From Qipengyuania atrilutea (lineage in GTDB: Bacteria > Pseudomonadota > Alphaproteobacteria > Sphingomonadales > Sphingomonadaceae), in contig NZ_JABWGV010000002.1 of the NCBI RefSeq assembly GCF_013370205.1, positions 124,001-188,000 on the forward strand: a stretch of 64,000 nucleotides of DNA, given 5' to 3'. The position numbers and the translations under genes are program-made. The notes under the pieces are model-generated. The model was not told the origin of the DNA. It saw nothing but the letters and a program-made list of their open reading frames with translations, and did not search any database. Positions 46,679-55,838 of the stretch are shown piece after piece; the first letter of the stretch is position 1; each line of letters begins with the position of its first letter.

Positions 46679-47235
46679 TGTCTGCTTTCCGCCTGCCCGA
46701 CGCGCGTTTTTGCTATCAGCGAGTGGCTCGATGCGAGCGACTGATAGGTGCCGAGAACGATCATCCCGTGCTCGCCGGCGAGACTGCCGATGTTGACGAT
46801 GTCCTGCTTCAGCGCTTGGTCGAACATATCGACCGCGTTCGCGCTCTTGCCGCTAATGTTGAACTGCGAACCGAGGACATAGGTCACCTTGCCGCCCCGT
46901 TTGAGCTTGGTCATGTAAACGAGATTCAGGAACTCCCCCCCGCTGCGGGTCACGTTGGGGACGACGAACTTCTCTTCCTCTACCGTCTCGTCCGTCAGGA
47001 ATTGCCGCATCCGCGCGCGGACCGGGCCGGCCCCGCCCGAGGGCTGAAGAAAACGGCAGTTGCGGTCGAGCGCATGCTCTGGCTCGTAGCCGGTCATCTC
47101 GCAGAACCCGTCGTTGACGCCGATCAGCGGCGCATCGGGCAGGGTCATGTCCGCGAGGGTAAGGGAAATGCGGCTCTTCTCGAACGCGCGTTCCAGCCCG
47201 ATTGCAGCAGGATCAGCCTGTTGTGACCAGTGCAT
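46675..47235 (-). CDS. Short LOV blue-light photoreceptor
   Basis: This 186-aa protein consists of one LOV (PAS-type) domain and a C-terminal helical tail. The LOV signature is intact: RNCRFLQ with the adduct-forming Cys60, flavin contacts Arg61 and Gln64, Asn94 (VVPNVTRSGGEF), Asn104 (FLNLVYM) and Gln124 (GSQFNIS). It should bind FMN and respond to blue light. No kinase or DNA-binding output is present; the tail (about residues 130-186) may dimerise or contact the CheB-CheR-HWE kinase, to which it is translationally coupled by GTGA. Erythrobacter species are known for LOV-HWE kinases, but here sensor and kinase are separate proteins. Confidence 0.92.
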   Translation of the reverse strand: MHWSQQADPAAIGLERAFEKSRISLTLADMTLPDAPLIGVNDGFCEMTGYEPEHALDRNCRFLQPSGGAGPVRARMRQFLTDETVEEEKFVVPNVTRSGGEFLNLVYMTKLKRGGKVTYVLGSQFNISGKSANAVDMFDQALKQDIVNIGSLAGEHGMIVLGTYQSLASSHSLIAKTRVGQAESRQ

Positions 47236-47332
47236 TCTTCAGTCGATCCTTTGCGATACCGAGCATCCCCTTAAGCAGTAGGATGACAAACAACAAGAAA
47301 ACAGCCGCTACGCCAAGCAGACCCGTAGCCAC
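47213..47332 (-). CDS. Possible 39-residue single-span membrane peptide upstream of the LOV gene
   Basis: A frame from GTG 47332 to TGA 47213-47215 encodes 39 aa, starting VATGLLGVAAVFLLFVILLL and ending in the basic tail KGMLGIAKDRLKNALVTTG. This is a clean hydrophobic span with a positively charged cytoplasmic-like tail, and it overlaps the LOV start by 23 bases. No ribosome site is clear before the GTG. It could be a small membrane anchor or a leader peptide that couples translation to the LOV gene, or chance. Confidence 0.35.
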   Translation of the reverse strand: MATGLLGVAAVFLLFVILLLKGMLGIAKDRLKNALVTTG

Positions 47333-47353
47333 GCAGTGATCTATGTCAGAAAG

Positions 47354-48454
47354 CTACGTCGCCTTGCGTGCGGCCTTGTCCGCTTTTCGCCGCAAGCGCT
47401 TCTGATGCATCGAGAGTTTGTGTCCTTCGATCAGCGTCGTATCCGCCATGACGGCGCCGCGTTCGCCCAGAGGCTGTTCGGGGCCGGTGGTTGAATCCTG
47501 CACCGTCTGCCGCTCCGCCTCGGCATTAATGAGTGCTCCGATAAGGATGCAGTAAGCGGACAGGAACAGCCACATCAGGAACACGACGATCGCCGAAAGC
47601 GAGCCGTAGGTGGCGTTGTAATCCGAGACGTAGGCGACATAGAGCGAGAAGCCGAACGAGATTCCGATGAACAGGAACGTGGCGAGCAGCGCTCCGGGCA
47701 TGAGCCAGCGCCACTGCGCGGTCGCCCGATCGGGTCCGAAACGCATGATCGTGGCGAACCCCGTACTCGCGAGGAGGATGGCAAAGATCCAGGTCAGCAA
47801 TTTGACGAAGAACTGCGCCACCGGCCCGATCAGGTCGGTGGACTGGGTCTGCAGCCATGCGAACAGGCTGCCGCTAGACACGCCGACGATCGCGATCCCG
47901 ATCGCCGCCAGCGTCAGACTCGCTGCGCGCAAGGTGACCTGGATGATATTGCGCGTTTCGTGCTCTTCGTTGATGACGTTGAGCGCCGAAACGAGGCCGT
48001 TCGCGGCGCGCATTCCCCCGTAGACCGCGAAGAACAAAGCAACCGCTAGCGCGAAACCGGTCACGCTTGCGTTAGTCGTGACGACGCTGACGAGCTGTTC
48101 CTCGATAAGCGTGCTTGCATCGGCGGGCAGAACGTCGGTCAGTCCGGCCATCTGCCGCTGTACCGTTTCCACGTCTCCGACGAGGCCGTAGATCATCACG
48201 GTGGCGGCGATGAGGGGGGTGATCGACAGGAAGGTGAAGAAGGCAACACCGGCCGCCAGCAGGTTCAGATTATGGAAACCTGCCATTACCCAGGTCCGCT
48301 TCAAGACCTGCACCCAAGCCTTGCGCGGCATCTTCCACGGCGATTTTGACCTTGCGCCGGGCGTCTGTATCGGCGAGATATCGTCTTCGTTCTGTGGGAC
48401 TTGCTGGTTAACGGCCTTCTGGGAAGGGGTATCGGAAGTATCTTCAGGCGACAT
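47354..48454 (-). CDS. YihY/virulence factor BrkB family membrane protein
   Basis: This 366-aa inner-membrane protein of the YihY/BrkB (UPF0761) family was once mislabelled ribonuclease BN. It has six membrane segments from about residue 60 on, with typical blocks HNLNLLAAGVAFFTFLSITPL, FALAVALFFAVYGGMRAANG and MWLFLSAYCILIGALINAE. The N-terminal 50 residues and the basic C-tail (HQKRLRRKADKAARK) are cytoplasmic and unconserved. ATG 48454 is chosen; only 34 bases separate it from the divergent tamA start. The function of the family is unclear. Confidence 0.9.
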   Translation of the reverse strand: MSPEDTSDTPSQKAVNQQVPQNEDDISPIQTPGARSKSPWKMPRKAWVQVLKRTWVMAGFHNLNLLAAGVAFFTFLSITPLIAATVMIYGLVGDVETVQRQMAGLTDVLPADASTLIEEQLVSVVTTNASVTGFALAVALFFAVYGGMRAANGLVSALNVINEEHETRNIIQVTLRAASLTLAAIGIAIVGVSSGSLFAWLQTQSTDLIGPVAQFFVKLLTWIFAILLASTGFATIMRFGPDRATAQWRWLMPGALLATFLFIGISFGFSLYVAYVSDYNATYGSLSAIVVFLMWLFLSAYCILIGALINAEAERQTVQDSTTGPEQPLGERGAVMADTTLIEGHKLSMHQKRLRRKADKAARKAT

Positions 48455-48488
48455 GGCGTTCCCGTGCCACGGACAAGGGTCGAATACA

Positions 48489-50792
48489 ATGCGCGGGCGT
48501 CGTCCCTCAGCTTTTAGCCTTTCTGGAAAACGTGCGCTCATGGCGGGTGCAGCGGCCTGCGCGCTGCTCGCTTTGCCCGCCCATGCGCAGAAGGCCGGGT
48601 CCGAGGACGAGGCGGAAATAGACGTGCCTGCCCCGCCGCCTGGCGCGAACCTGCCACAGATCGAGCCGGTCATTACCGAGGACGAGTTCGAGAGCGAAAT
48701 TCCTCCACTGGACGTCGATGAAGACCCCGAACTCGACGGACCGCTCGAATCGATCGAGGCGTTCGAACGGCGACTTGCGGCAGAAGCGGCTGACGAAGCC
48801 GATGCAGACCCCCAGGACGGGCAGGCAGCGCCGCTCGGCGATCCGGCACTGGCGGACGGCGATGCTACCGAAGAGATCGGGGACGCGCCGATCCGCGATG
48901 CCGAACTGACCGCGCCGCTGCCGCCGATCGACGCCTTCGAAGTCGATCCGGTCGAGTTCGCCGAAGCCGAAAGCGACCAGGAAGTCCTCGAAGTTCGCTA
49001 CGAAACCGTTCTCACCGGAATCGAAGAGGCGAACGAGGAAACCGAGGCCGGCATCCGCGCGATGTTCAACAGCCTGTCCGCCTTGCGTGAGGGAGACGGC
49101 ACGGCGGCGAACATCGCGCAGGTCGCCGCGCGGCTGGAGGAAGACAGCCGCCTGATCGAGCGCATTCTCGCCTCCGAAGGCTGGTACAATGCCAGCGTCG
49201 AAACGCGCATCGACCGCTCCGAGGAAGCGGACGGCCAGCCGCTGACCGCGGTAATCGATGTCGCGACCGGCGCGCGCTACACTTTCGCCGAGATCAATGT
49301 CGATGCCGACCCGACCGTCCCCGACACGCTGATCGCGGACAACTTCGCGCTCGAAGTCGGCGAGCCGATCATCGCGACACGGGTGCAGGCCGCCGAAGCG
49401 CAGCTCGCGGTCGCCTTGCCGGAGAACGGCTATCCCTTCGCCGAGATCGGCCAGCGGGACATATTGCTCGATCAGGATACCGAAGACGGGGTGTACACGC
49501 TCCCGGTCGATACCGGACCGCGCGCCCGGTTCGGCGGTATCACTACGAGCGGCGATCTCGCTTTCGATGCCGAGCACGTCGATACCCTCGCGCGGTTCGA
49601 GCGCGGCGAACTGTACGACAGCCGTCTCGTAGACGATCTCAGACAGGCACTGGTCGCGACCGGCCTGTTCAACACGGTTTCCGTCCAGCCCGAACGCACG
49701 GGCGAGGATGCGGGCGAGGGAACCGAGTTCGTGACCGTCGAGGTCGAGCAGAATGCCGGTCCGCCGCGAACCATCGCGGGAACGGCCGGCTACGGTACTG
49801 GTGAAGGCTTTCGCGTGTCCGGCAGCTGGACGCACCGCAACCTCTTCCCGCCGGAAGGTGCGCTGATCGGCTCGGCGATCCTCGGCACCAAGGAACAGGG
49901 ACTGAGCGCCACCTTCCGCCGCTCGAACGCCGGACAGCGCGACCGCACCTTCGCCATCGTCGCCGAAGCGCTCCACAGCGATTACGACGCGTTCGAGGCC
50001 TTCACCGGCCGCCTGGCCGCGCGGGTCAGCTACGATTCGACGCCAATCTGGCAGAAAACGCTCACCTACGCATACGGGGTGCAACTGCTCGGTACGGTCG
50101 AAGAGGCGTTCAATCCCGAAACGCAGATGCGGGAAGACCGCACCTATTTCATCGGCGGATTGCAGGGGCAACTCGGTCTCGATTTCACCGACAGCCTGTT
50201 GAACCCCACCGAGGGCTTTCGCCTGACGACGCTGATCGAACCGGAAGGTTCGCTGCAGGACGGCTTCACGCCTTATGTGCGCGCCCGCGTCGATGGCTCG
50301 GCCTATTACCCGGTCGGCGATTCGCTGGTGGTCGCAGGACGCATTCGCCTTGGCACGATCCAGGGCATCGACCGCTTCGACCTTGCTCCTTCGCGCCGCT
50401 TCTACGCGGGCGGCGGCGGTTCCGTGCGCGGTTTTGCCTATCAGGATCTCGGGCCGCAATCGATCGAGCCCAATCCGCGCTTCGACCCCGACGATCCGGA
50501 CGAGGACCGCGATCCCTTCATCCAGCGCCCGCTCGGCGGACGCAGCGTGAACGAACTCGCCGCCGAGGTTCGCTACCGCTTCGGCAATTTCGGGGTCGTC
50601 GGCTTCGTCGATGCGGGACAGGTCTACGAAGATACCATCCCGGACTTTTCGGGCCTTCGCTACGGCGTGGGTATCGGCGGGCGCTATTACACCAATTTCG
50701 GGCCGCTGCGCGTCGATATCGCCACGCCGCTCGATCGCCGCGAAGGTGAGCCGCTGATCAACGTATACGTCTCCATCGGGCAGGCGTTCTGA
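48489..50792 (+). CDS. tamA: Outer-membrane assembly protein TamA (Omp85 family)
   Basis: This 767-aa Omp85-family protein forms the outer-membrane part of the translocation and assembly module. It has a signal peptide (ALMAGAAACALLALPAHAQ). An unusually long acidic, Pro-rich segment (residues about 35-150) follows, then POTRA-like repeats (about 165-440) and the surface-antigen/Omp85 barrel with the lid-lock region SRRFYAGGGGSVRGFAYQDLGP and the terminal VYVSIGQAF. ATG 48489 is used; 48540 would shorten the signal peptide. It overlaps tamB (TGATG). Its identification as TamA rather than BamA rests on the tamB partner. Confidence 0.93.
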   Translation: MRGRRPSAFSLSGKRALMAGAAACALLALPAHAQKAGSEDEAEIDVPAPPPGANLPQIEPVITEDEFESEIPPLDVDEDPELDGPLESIEAFERRLAAEAADEADADPQDGQAAPLGDPALADGDATEEIGDAPIRDAELTAPLPPIDAFEVDPVEFAEAESDQEVLEVRYETVLTGIEEANEETEAGIRAMFNSLSALREGDGTAANIAQVAARLEEDSRLIERILASEGWYNASVETRIDRSEEADGQPLTAVIDVATGARYTFAEINVDADPTVPDTLIADNFALEVGEPIIATRVQAAEAQLAVALPENGYPFAEIGQRDILLDQDTEDGVYTLPVDTGPRARFGGITTSGDLAFDAEHVDTLARFERGELYDSRLVDDLRQALVATGLFNTVSVQPERTGEDAGEGTEFVTVEVEQNAGPPRTIAGTAGYGTGEGFRVSGSWTHRNLFPPEGALIGSAILGTKEQGLSATFRRSNAGQRDRTFAIVAEALHSDYDAFEAFTGRLAARVSYDSTPIWQKTLTYAYGVQLLGTVEEAFNPETQMREDRTYFIGGLQGQLGLDFTDSLLNPTEGFRLTTLIEPEGSLQDGFTPYVRARVDGSAYYPVGDSLVVAGRIRLGTIQGIDRFDLAPSRRFYAGGGGSVRGFAYQDLGPQSIEPNPRFDPDDPDEDRDPFIQRPLGGRSVNELAAEVRYRFGNFGVVGFVDAGQVYEDTIPDFSGLRYGVGIGGRYYTNFGPLRVDIATPLDRREGEPLINVYVSIGQAF

Positions 50793-53700
50793 TGGTCGAT
50801 AGCGTCCAGACCGTGCCCGAGGACGATTACGATGCTCCCGAAGAGCATGAGGAAACGCGCAAGCACCGCAACTGGCCGCTGATTATCGCGAAGTGGGTGG
50901 GTATTGTTCTGCTCGGCATCGCGGCGCTGGTGGCGCTCCTGCTGCTCGGGCTCAATACCGGGCCCGGCAAGCGCTTCATCACCGACCAGATCCAGGGTCT
51001 CGAGATGGAATCGGGCCTATCCATCGGCATTGGCCGGATCGAGGGTTCGATCTACGGCGCGATGACGATCCACGACCTGACGCTGTCGGATCCCAAGGGC
51101 GTGTTCCTCACTTCGCCCGAAGTCGACGTCGACTGGCGCCCGTTCGCTTTCGTGGGCAACCACGTCGACATCCGCTCGCTGACGGCTGAGCGCATGACGC
51201 TGGAGCGGCTGCCCGAATTCAACGAGACCCCGCCGAGCGAAGAGCCGCTTCTGCCCGATCTCGACATCGATATCGGCGAACTCAGGATCGATCGCTTCAT
51301 CGCCGAGGCGCCGGTTTCGGGCGAGCGGCGCGTGGCCTCGCTTGCTGGCGAAGCGCATATTTCCGACGGCCGCGCGCAGGTCCGGCTGAACGGGCAGACG
51401 ATCGAAGGGCCGGGGCGTGCAGGCGGCGACCGGCTTGCGCTGGTGCTCGATGCGGTGCCCGAAGAGAACCGCCTCGCTCTCGATCTCGACCTGCAGGCGC
51501 CGGGCGACGGCGTGATCGCGGCACTTGCCGGACTGACCGAGCCGCTGTCGCTCGAAATTTCGGGCCGCGGCGACTGGGAAGCATGGAACGGCACGCTGGC
51601 TGCGAACCTGGCAGGCAGCGAGTTCGCACGGCTCGACCTCGCCGCGCGCGACGGTACCTTCGCCGTCGAGGGGCCGACCCGCATTGCGCGCCTGTTCGAC
51701 GGACCAACTGCGGCGCTGCTCGGACCGGTTACCACCATCGACCTGTCCGCTACGCCCGAAGAGCGCCGCATCGATCTGGGCGGTTCGATATCGAGCGACG
51801 CTTTCCGGCTGAACACGGCAGGCATCGTCGACCTTTCCGACAATAGCTTCGACAATTTCAAGGCGACCTTCGCCCTGCTGCGGCCGTCGGTGCTCGCGGA
51901 GAACCTGAGCGGCAGCGGCCTTCGCGGGGTGCTGACCCTTTCAGGACCCTTCGCGACCCCGGTGGTCGATTACACCCTCAACGCCAACCGCCTCGTCATG
52001 AACGACATGGGGCTGGTCAATCTTACGGCCGAAGGCGAAGCGCGCATCGATTCCGATCGCATCGTGATACCCGTCGATGCCCGTATTGCGCGCATTACCG
52101 GACTCGACACCGTGGCGGGCGGTTCGCTCACCAACGTCAGGCTGGACGGCGAGGTGGCTATCGAGGGAACGCGCGTCCTGTCCGACGATATGCGTCTGCG
52201 CTCCGATCGGATCGACGCCAACCTCGTCCTGCTCGCCGATCTGTCGACCGGGCTCTACACCGGCGCGGTCGACGGCCGGATCGACAATTACCGGGTCGAA
52301 AGCGTCGGCATCTTCGACATCACGACCGACATCGACCTGCAGACCGAACGCGAGGGCTTTGCGCTCGAAGGGCGGGTTGGCCTGCGTTCACGCCAGATCG
52401 AGAATGAGAGCGTGCGCGACTTCCTCGGCGGCAATGCGGTCGCGGGTGCGGATATCCGCTACGGCTCCGACGGGCGCATCTTGTTCCGCAACCTGACGGT
52501 CGAGGCGCCGCTGGTGCGCGTGACCGGCGGCAGCGGTTCCTATTCTCCCGACGGCCAGATCGTGTTCAATGCGGATGCGCAGACGCAAGCCTACGGTGCA
52601 GTCGGCGTACGAGTCGCGGGAACGATCACCGATCCGCGCGCGAGCATCACGGCAGAGCGGCCCGATCTCGGTATCGGTCTCGCCAATCTGCGCGCGGACA
52701 TCACCGGTGCGCCGGGCGGCTACCGCCTCGATGCAAGCGGCGACACCGATTACGGCCCGCTTACGGCGGATGTGGTGCTGGGAACAGGCAATCAGCTGAC
52801 GCTCGATATCAACAGCGCCAATCTCGGCGGGATCGATTTCAGCGGATCGCTGCGCCAGCTTCCCGCCGGACCGTTTGCCGGGCGGCTCGATGCGAACGGC
52901 AATGGGTTCGAAGGCATCGTGCGCCTGAATGCACGCGGCCAGTATCAGGAGGCGCTCGTCAATCTCCGCGCCCGGAACGCGAACCTGCCCGGCCCGGCGC
53001 AGCTTTCGATCGGTTCCGCGATCATCGATGCGCGCGTGGTCCTTTACGATACGCCGCATGTCGTGGCCGAGGGCCAGATCGCTCAGGCCCGCTCCGGCGA
53101 CTTTTTCATCAATGCCGCCCGCGCCGAAGTCGATTACCGCGGCGGGCGCGGTTCGGCCAAGGTGCTGGCCGAAGGAACGAGCGGGGTACCGTTCCGCGTC
53201 GCGCTCAATGCCGAGATGGAACCCGAATTATGGCGCGCGGCGATCCGAGGCCGGGCGCGGGGCATCACCTTCGCGACGCAGAACCCGGCGCGCATCATTC
53301 CGGGAGAGGGCAGCTACGAACTGCTGCCGACCCGCATCGACTTCGGCCAGGGCAATCTGCGCCTTGCCGGAACCTACGGCGACGGGATCAAGGTGCAGAG
53401 CCGGCTCGACAATCTCGACATGGCGCTGGTCAACGCCTTCGTGCCGGGCCTCGGCCTAAACGGCTCGGCCACCGGCAGCCTCGATTTCGCACAGGCGAAT
53501 CCGAACGCATTCCCGCGCGCCGATGCCCGCCTCTCGATCAGCAATTTCACGCGCACGACGGCGGTGTCGGTCAGTCAGCCGGTCAATGTGAACTTCGTCG
53601 GAAAGCTGCTGGCCGATGGCGGCGAAGCGCGCGCGGTCATCCGCCGCCGCGGGTCGGTGATCGGGCGTATGAACGCTTCGCTGAATCCGTTGCCGCCCGG

Positions 53701-55042
53701 CTCTGGGCCGTGGCTAACGCGTCTGCTCGAAGCGCCGCTCGGCGGCGGCATCCGCTACAACGGCCCAGCCGATACGCTGTTCTCGCTTGCCGGCCAGCCC
53801 GACCAGCGGCTGTCCGGTCCGATCGGCGTGGCCGCGGACTTTTCGTGCCGCGTATCCGATCCGTGCCTCAGCGGGATCGTGCGAGCTAACAGCCTGACTT
53901 ACGAGAACCAGACATACGGCACGCGCCTTTCCGACATGAAGATCAACGCGCGCTTCGACGGCAACCGGCTGGAGATCACGCAGCTTCAGGCGGCGGCGGG
54001 CGAGGGCACGGTCAGCGCCAGCGGTTATGTGGGGCTGGCCGCGGATAGCGGTTATCCAATCGACATCGACGTTCAGCTGCAGGATGCCCGCCTTGCGCGC
54101 AGCGACGCCCTGTCGGCGACGGCAACGGGTACCCTCTCGCTGACCAAGCGGGCGGGCGCCGATGCGTTGCTATCAGGCGAGATCCTGCTGCCCGAAACGC
54201 GGTACGAGATCGTGCGGCAGGGCGCCGCACAGGTTCCCGAACTCACCGGCGTGCGCTTCAAGCCGCCGAAAGGTCCGGCGCGGATCACCGGCGACGAGGA
54301 AGCGGAAACGCAGCCCGGGCTGTTCTCGCTGCTGCGGCTCGACATATCGCTGCGCGCGGCCGACGAGCTTTACGTCTCGGGCATGGGTCTCGAATCCGAA
54401 TGGAGCGCGGCCTTCACGGTTTCCGGCACCAGCGCCGCGCCGACGATGGCGGGCGAGGTCGACCTCATCCGCGGGACGCTGAGCTTCGCGGGCCGTTCGT
54501 TCGAGCTCGTCGAAGGACGCGTGCAGTTCACCGGCGGGCGAACGATCGATCCTGTCATCTCGCTCACCGCGACCGAAGATATCGACGATGTCACGGTCAA
54601 TGTGAACGTGACGGGGCGCGCGATGAACCCGCAGATATCCTTCTCCAGCGTTCCCGGCCTGCCACAGGACGAGATCGTCTCGCGCATCCTGTTCGGCAGT
54701 TCGGTCGGTAACCTCTCCGCGATCCAGGCGGTGCAGCTCGCATCATCGCTCAATTCGCTGCGCGGTTCGGGCGGCGGGCTCAATCCGCTGGGCAAGCTGC
54801 GCTCGGCCACCGGTATCGACCGGCTGCGCATTCTGGGCGCAGACGAAACGAGCGGCCGCGGGACGGCGCTCGCCGCGGGCCAGTACATCACGGACGACAT
54901 CTATGTAGAGCTTGTCACGGATGCGCGCGGTTTCACCGCCACGCAGATCGAGATCAGCCTGACGCCGTTCCTGTCGATCCTCAGCCAAGCCGGCGGGTCG
55001 GGCGGAACGGATGTGAACGTCCAGTACCGCAAGAACTACTGA
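50792..55042 (+). CDS. tamB: Translocation and assembly module protein TamB
   Basis: TamB is the inner-membrane-anchored, AsmA-like beta-helical partner of TamA, and a candidate lipid-transfer bridge across the periplasm. The 1416-aa protein has one N-terminal membrane segment (residues about 28-50, WPLIIAKWVGIVLLGIAALV). It then has a long repetitive beta-strand body and the C-terminal DUF490 domain (RGTLSFAGRSFELVEGRVQF, PGLPQDEIVSRILFG, AGQYITDDIYVEL). The start overlaps the tamA stop (TGATG), and its own stop overlaps the following lipoprotein gene in the same way. Confidence 0.95.
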   Translation: MVDSVQTVPEDDYDAPEEHEETRKHRNWPLIIAKWVGIVLLGIAALVALLLLGLNTGPGKRFITDQIQGLEMESGLSIGIGRIEGSIYGAMTIHDLTLSDPKGVFLTSPEVDVDWRPFAFVGNHVDIRSLTAERMTLERLPEFNETPPSEEPLLPDLDIDIGELRIDRFIAEAPVSGERRVASLAGEAHISDGRAQVRLNGQTIEGPGRAGGDRLALVLDAVPEENRLALDLDLQAPGDGVIAALAGLTEPLSLEISGRGDWEAWNGTLAANLAGSEFARLDLAARDGTFAVEGPTRIARLFDGPTAALLGPVTTIDLSATPEERRIDLGGSISSDAFRLNTAGIVDLSDNSFDNFKATFALLRPSVLAENLSGSGLRGVLTLSGPFATPVVDYTLNANRLVMNDMGLVNLTAEGEARIDSDRIVIPVDARIARITGLDTVAGGSLTNVRLDGEVAIEGTRVLSDDMRLRSDRIDANLVLLADLSTGLYTGAVDGRIDNYRVESVGIFDITTDIDLQTEREGFALEGRVGLRSRQIENESVRDFLGGNAVAGADIRYGSDGRILFRNLTVEAPLVRVTGGSGSYSPDGQIVFNADAQTQAYGAVGVRVAGTITDPRASITAERPDLGIGLANLRADITGAPGGYRLDASGDTDYGPLTADVVLGTGNQLTLDINSANLGGIDFSGSLRQLPAGPFAGRLDANGNGFEGIVRLNARGQYQEALVNLRARNANLPGPAQLSIGSAIIDARVVLYDTPHVVAEGQIAQARSGDFFINAARAEVDYRGGRGSAKVLAEGTSGVPFRVALNAEMEPELWRAAIRGRARGITFATQNPARIIPGEGSYELLPTRIDFGQGNLRLAGTYGDGIKVQSRLDNLDMALVNAFVPGLGLNGSATGSLDFAQANPNAFPRADARLSISNFTRTTAVSVSQPVNVNFVGKLLADGGEARAVIRRRGSVIGRMNASLNPLPPGSGPWLTRLLEAPLGGGIRYNGPADTLFSLAGQPDQRLSGPIGVAADFSCRVSDPCLSGIVRANSLTYENQTYGTRLSDMKINARFDGNRLEITQLQAAAGEGTVSASGYVGLAADSGYPIDIDVQLQDARLARSDALSATATGTLSLTKRAGADALLSGEILLPETRYEIVRQGAAQVPELTGVRFKPPKGPARITGDEEAETQPGLFSLLRLDISLRAADELYVSGMGLESEWSAAFTVSGTSAAPTMAGEVDLIRGTLSFAGRSFELVEGRVQFTGGRTIDPVISLTATEDIDDVTVNVNVTGRAMNPQISFSSVPGLPQDEIVSRILFGSSVGNLSAIQAVQLASSLNSLRGSGGGLNPLGKLRSATGIDRLRILGADETSGRGTALAAGQYITDDIYVELVTDARGFTATQIEISLTPFLSILSQAGGSGGTDVNVQYRKNY

Positions 55043-55263
55043 TGCGGCGCGCTGGTGTTATGCTGACGCTGTTGCTCGCTCTCGCCGGCTGCAAGAGCGA
55101 GCCCGATTTCGACGAACGCTACGAGAAGGCGCAGAAGGAAATCGAGCAGACCGCGCGCGAGATCGAGCGCGATCTGGAGAAGGCGCGGAAAGACGCTGCC
55201 AAAGCCTCTCCCTCTGCTACGCCGGAGGCTGAAGAGGGCAGCGCTGCGGACGCGGCGAGCTAG
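55042..55263 (+). CDS. Small coiled-coil lipoprotein coupled to tamB
   Basis: This 73-aa predicted lipoprotein has a signal (MRRAGVMLTLLLALAGC) with its lipobox cysteine at residue 17. An amphipathic charged helix (about 22-55, rich in Glu, Lys and Arg) likely forms a coiled coil, and the tail is Ala/Glu-rich. It overlaps the tamB stop (TGATG), so it is the third gene of the tam operon. Its size and design recall Lpp-like envelope lipoproteins, but no family is recognised. A role with TamAB is inferred from coupling alone. Confidence 0.7.
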   Translation: MRRAGVMLTLLLALAGCKSEPDFDERYEKAQKEIEQTAREIERDLEKARKDAAKASPSATPEAEEGSAADAAS

Positions 55264-55661
55264 TCGGGAATATGGCCCTGCCGCGGGGGAACGAAGCCCT
55301 GCGGTTCGGCCCATTGCTCAAGCGCTCCGATCCGGCGATCGGTTTCGCCCATCCACGCACCGCGCTGTTCGAGTGTGGTCTGTTGCCGCTCCACCACCTC
55401 GAGCGAGCGGTTGACCGTTTCGGAGAACTGACCGAACTCGTAGGCGAGGAAGATGAAGGGCAAAAGGTTCGCCGCAACGCCGCCGAACGCCCAGAGCTTG
55501 ACCGAAGAGATGGCGGTCCTGATCTTCGCGTCGATCTTGTCGTCGACCTGCGCGCTCATCAGCGTCAGCACGGTATCGTCAGGCGTCACGTGAAAGACCG
55601 AGCGCGCCGCGCGCCTGATCTGTTCGCGGTCCGCTGCGCTCGCTTCCTTGTATTCGGTCAT
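55260..55661 (-). CDS. Single-span membrane protein, unknown
   Basis: This 133-aa protein has a charged N-terminal part (residues 1-55, including VFHVTPDDTVLTLMSAQVDD), one membrane segment at about 56-76 (LWAFGGVAANLLPFIFLAYEF) and a C-terminal coiled-coil-prone tail (SETVNRSLEVVERQQTTLEQ). It is convergent with the small lipoprotein gene, with a four-base overlap of stops. I do not recognise a family, but the intact frame and clear topology suggest a real gene. Confidence 0.65.
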   Translation of the reverse strand: MTEYKEASAADREQIRRAARSVFHVTPDDTVLTLMSAQVDDKIDAKIRTAISSVKLWAFGGVAANLLPFIFLAYEFGQFSETVNRSLEVVERQQTTLEQRGAWMGETDRRIGALEQWAEPQGFVPPRQGHIPD

Positions 55662-55838
55662 GATCCGGTCCTGCCTTGTGCGACTCGCTCGACATACCGC
55701 AGACGCTAAGATATCCAGGTTAAAGTAGGAAAGCTAATTAACCAGATAGGATAACAAGGCGCTGGCTGATGGCCCCGACCGTCCCGATGTTAAAATTCAT
55801 GGTGACGACAGCCGCCGTATCGTTAATGCCGCTCCGTC

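Noticed and set aside
48507-50459. 650-codon open frame opposite tamA
   Set aside because: It is an antisense shadow with Arg/Gly-rich composition and no recognisable motif; TamA on the plus strand is certain.
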